The notes under the pieces are model-generated. The model did not search any database and was not told the DNA's origin. It worked only from the letters and a program-made list of their open reading frames with translations. DNA of 64,000 nt, taken from assembly GCA_963855995.1 (NCBI GenBank), contig OY979719.1, positions 5,456,001-5,520,000 of the forward strand, in the 5' to 3' direction. This DNA is from Muricea muricata. Its lineage: Eukaryota > Cnidaria > Anthozoa > Malacalcyonacea > Plexauridae. A program made the position numbers and the translations under genes. Of the stretch, positions 63,601-64,000 are shown piece after piece; positions within the stretch are counted from its first letter, which is position 1, and each line of letters starts with the position of its first letter.

Positions 63601-63982
63601 ATGTTGGCCGCGTTGAAATTTCTTGTGGGCTCTTGCCAACACGTTTTTCTACGATATTACTATAAAAACTGTATTACTGTCAAAAAAGGTGATGTTTCAA
63701 GTTCAATTTTAGAAAAAAATAACTTGCATCAACAGAAAGCTCGTAAAAAACTAAATATAAGACATTTAAATGGTCACCTCGATTTTTCAAGCGGTTTTCA
63801 AGTTATTGATCCTTCAGGCTACGAAAAAATTACGAGCTTTCCGTTGATGCAAGTTATTTTTTCTAAAATTGAACTTGAAATATCACTTTTTTTGACAGTA
63901 ATACAGTTTTATAGTAATATGGTAGAAAAACGTGTTGGCAAGAGCCCACAAGAAATTTCAACGCGAACAACATTCAGAAATA
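63594..63982. repeat. Foldback element at window end
   Basis: Near-complete palindrome: the segment from ATGTTGGCCGCGTTGAAATT pairs with the segment ending ACGCGAACAACATTC. The centre is near 63790 and the arms about 190 bp. It resembles the spacer foldback in architecture but not in sequence. Confidence 0.75.
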
Positions 63983-64000
63983 TACTGAGTAACCTTAAAG

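Overview
This window looks like genomic DNA from an animal, most likely an invertebrate and possibly a cnidarian. The evidence is AT-rich sequence, short exons with GT-AG introns and consistent phases, LINE fragments of the CR1/L2 type, and dense inverted-repeat (foldback/MITE-like) elements. There is no bacterial-style operon, rRNA or CRISPR. The species cannot be named from sequence alone.

The window holds three head-to-tail copies, all on the + strand, of one multi-exon gene. It encodes START-family (StAR-related lipid transfer) domains. The complete model, seen only in copy 3 (46329-62978), has 23 exons joined in phase and about 846 codons. It contains an N-terminal divergent START-like domain (exons 1-5), an acidic linker, a middle START domain (exons 6-13), a linker, and a C-terminal START domain (exons 14-23). 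A model with two separate genes split after exon 5 is not excluded. I assign no gene symbol because I cannot place the family precisely.

Copy 1 (186-20002) and copy 2 (25367-40964) lack exons 9 and 10. A deletion of about 1.3 kb removed them, and its junction is a poly-G tract. The middle START domain is broken in both, and the downstream frame is lost unless splicing changes. Their N- and C-terminal START blocks remain open.

The array has an unusual history. About 10928-32036 repeats at 31891-52998 with a period of 20962 bp. The only difference I noticed is one G in a homopolymer. Copy 2 therefore has the N-terminal half of copy 3 and the C-terminal half of copy 1. The implied crossover tract is 146 bp long and lies inside an inverted-repeat element just upstream of exon 8. 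This is either a very recent unequal crossover or an assembly duplication.

Layout: 1-20002 copy 1; 20003-25366 spacer with a decayed LINE, foldback elements and a perfect 24-bp palindrome; 25367-40964 copy 2; 40965-46328 the same spacer again; 46329-62978 copy 3; 62979-64000 divergent downstream flank ending in another foldback. Introns carry many inverted-repeat elements, a 738-bp LINE 3' fragment (copies 1 and 2 only), and a foldback element with a tRNA-like core. Several elements are present in one copy and absent at the same site in another, so insertions and deletions can be ordered.
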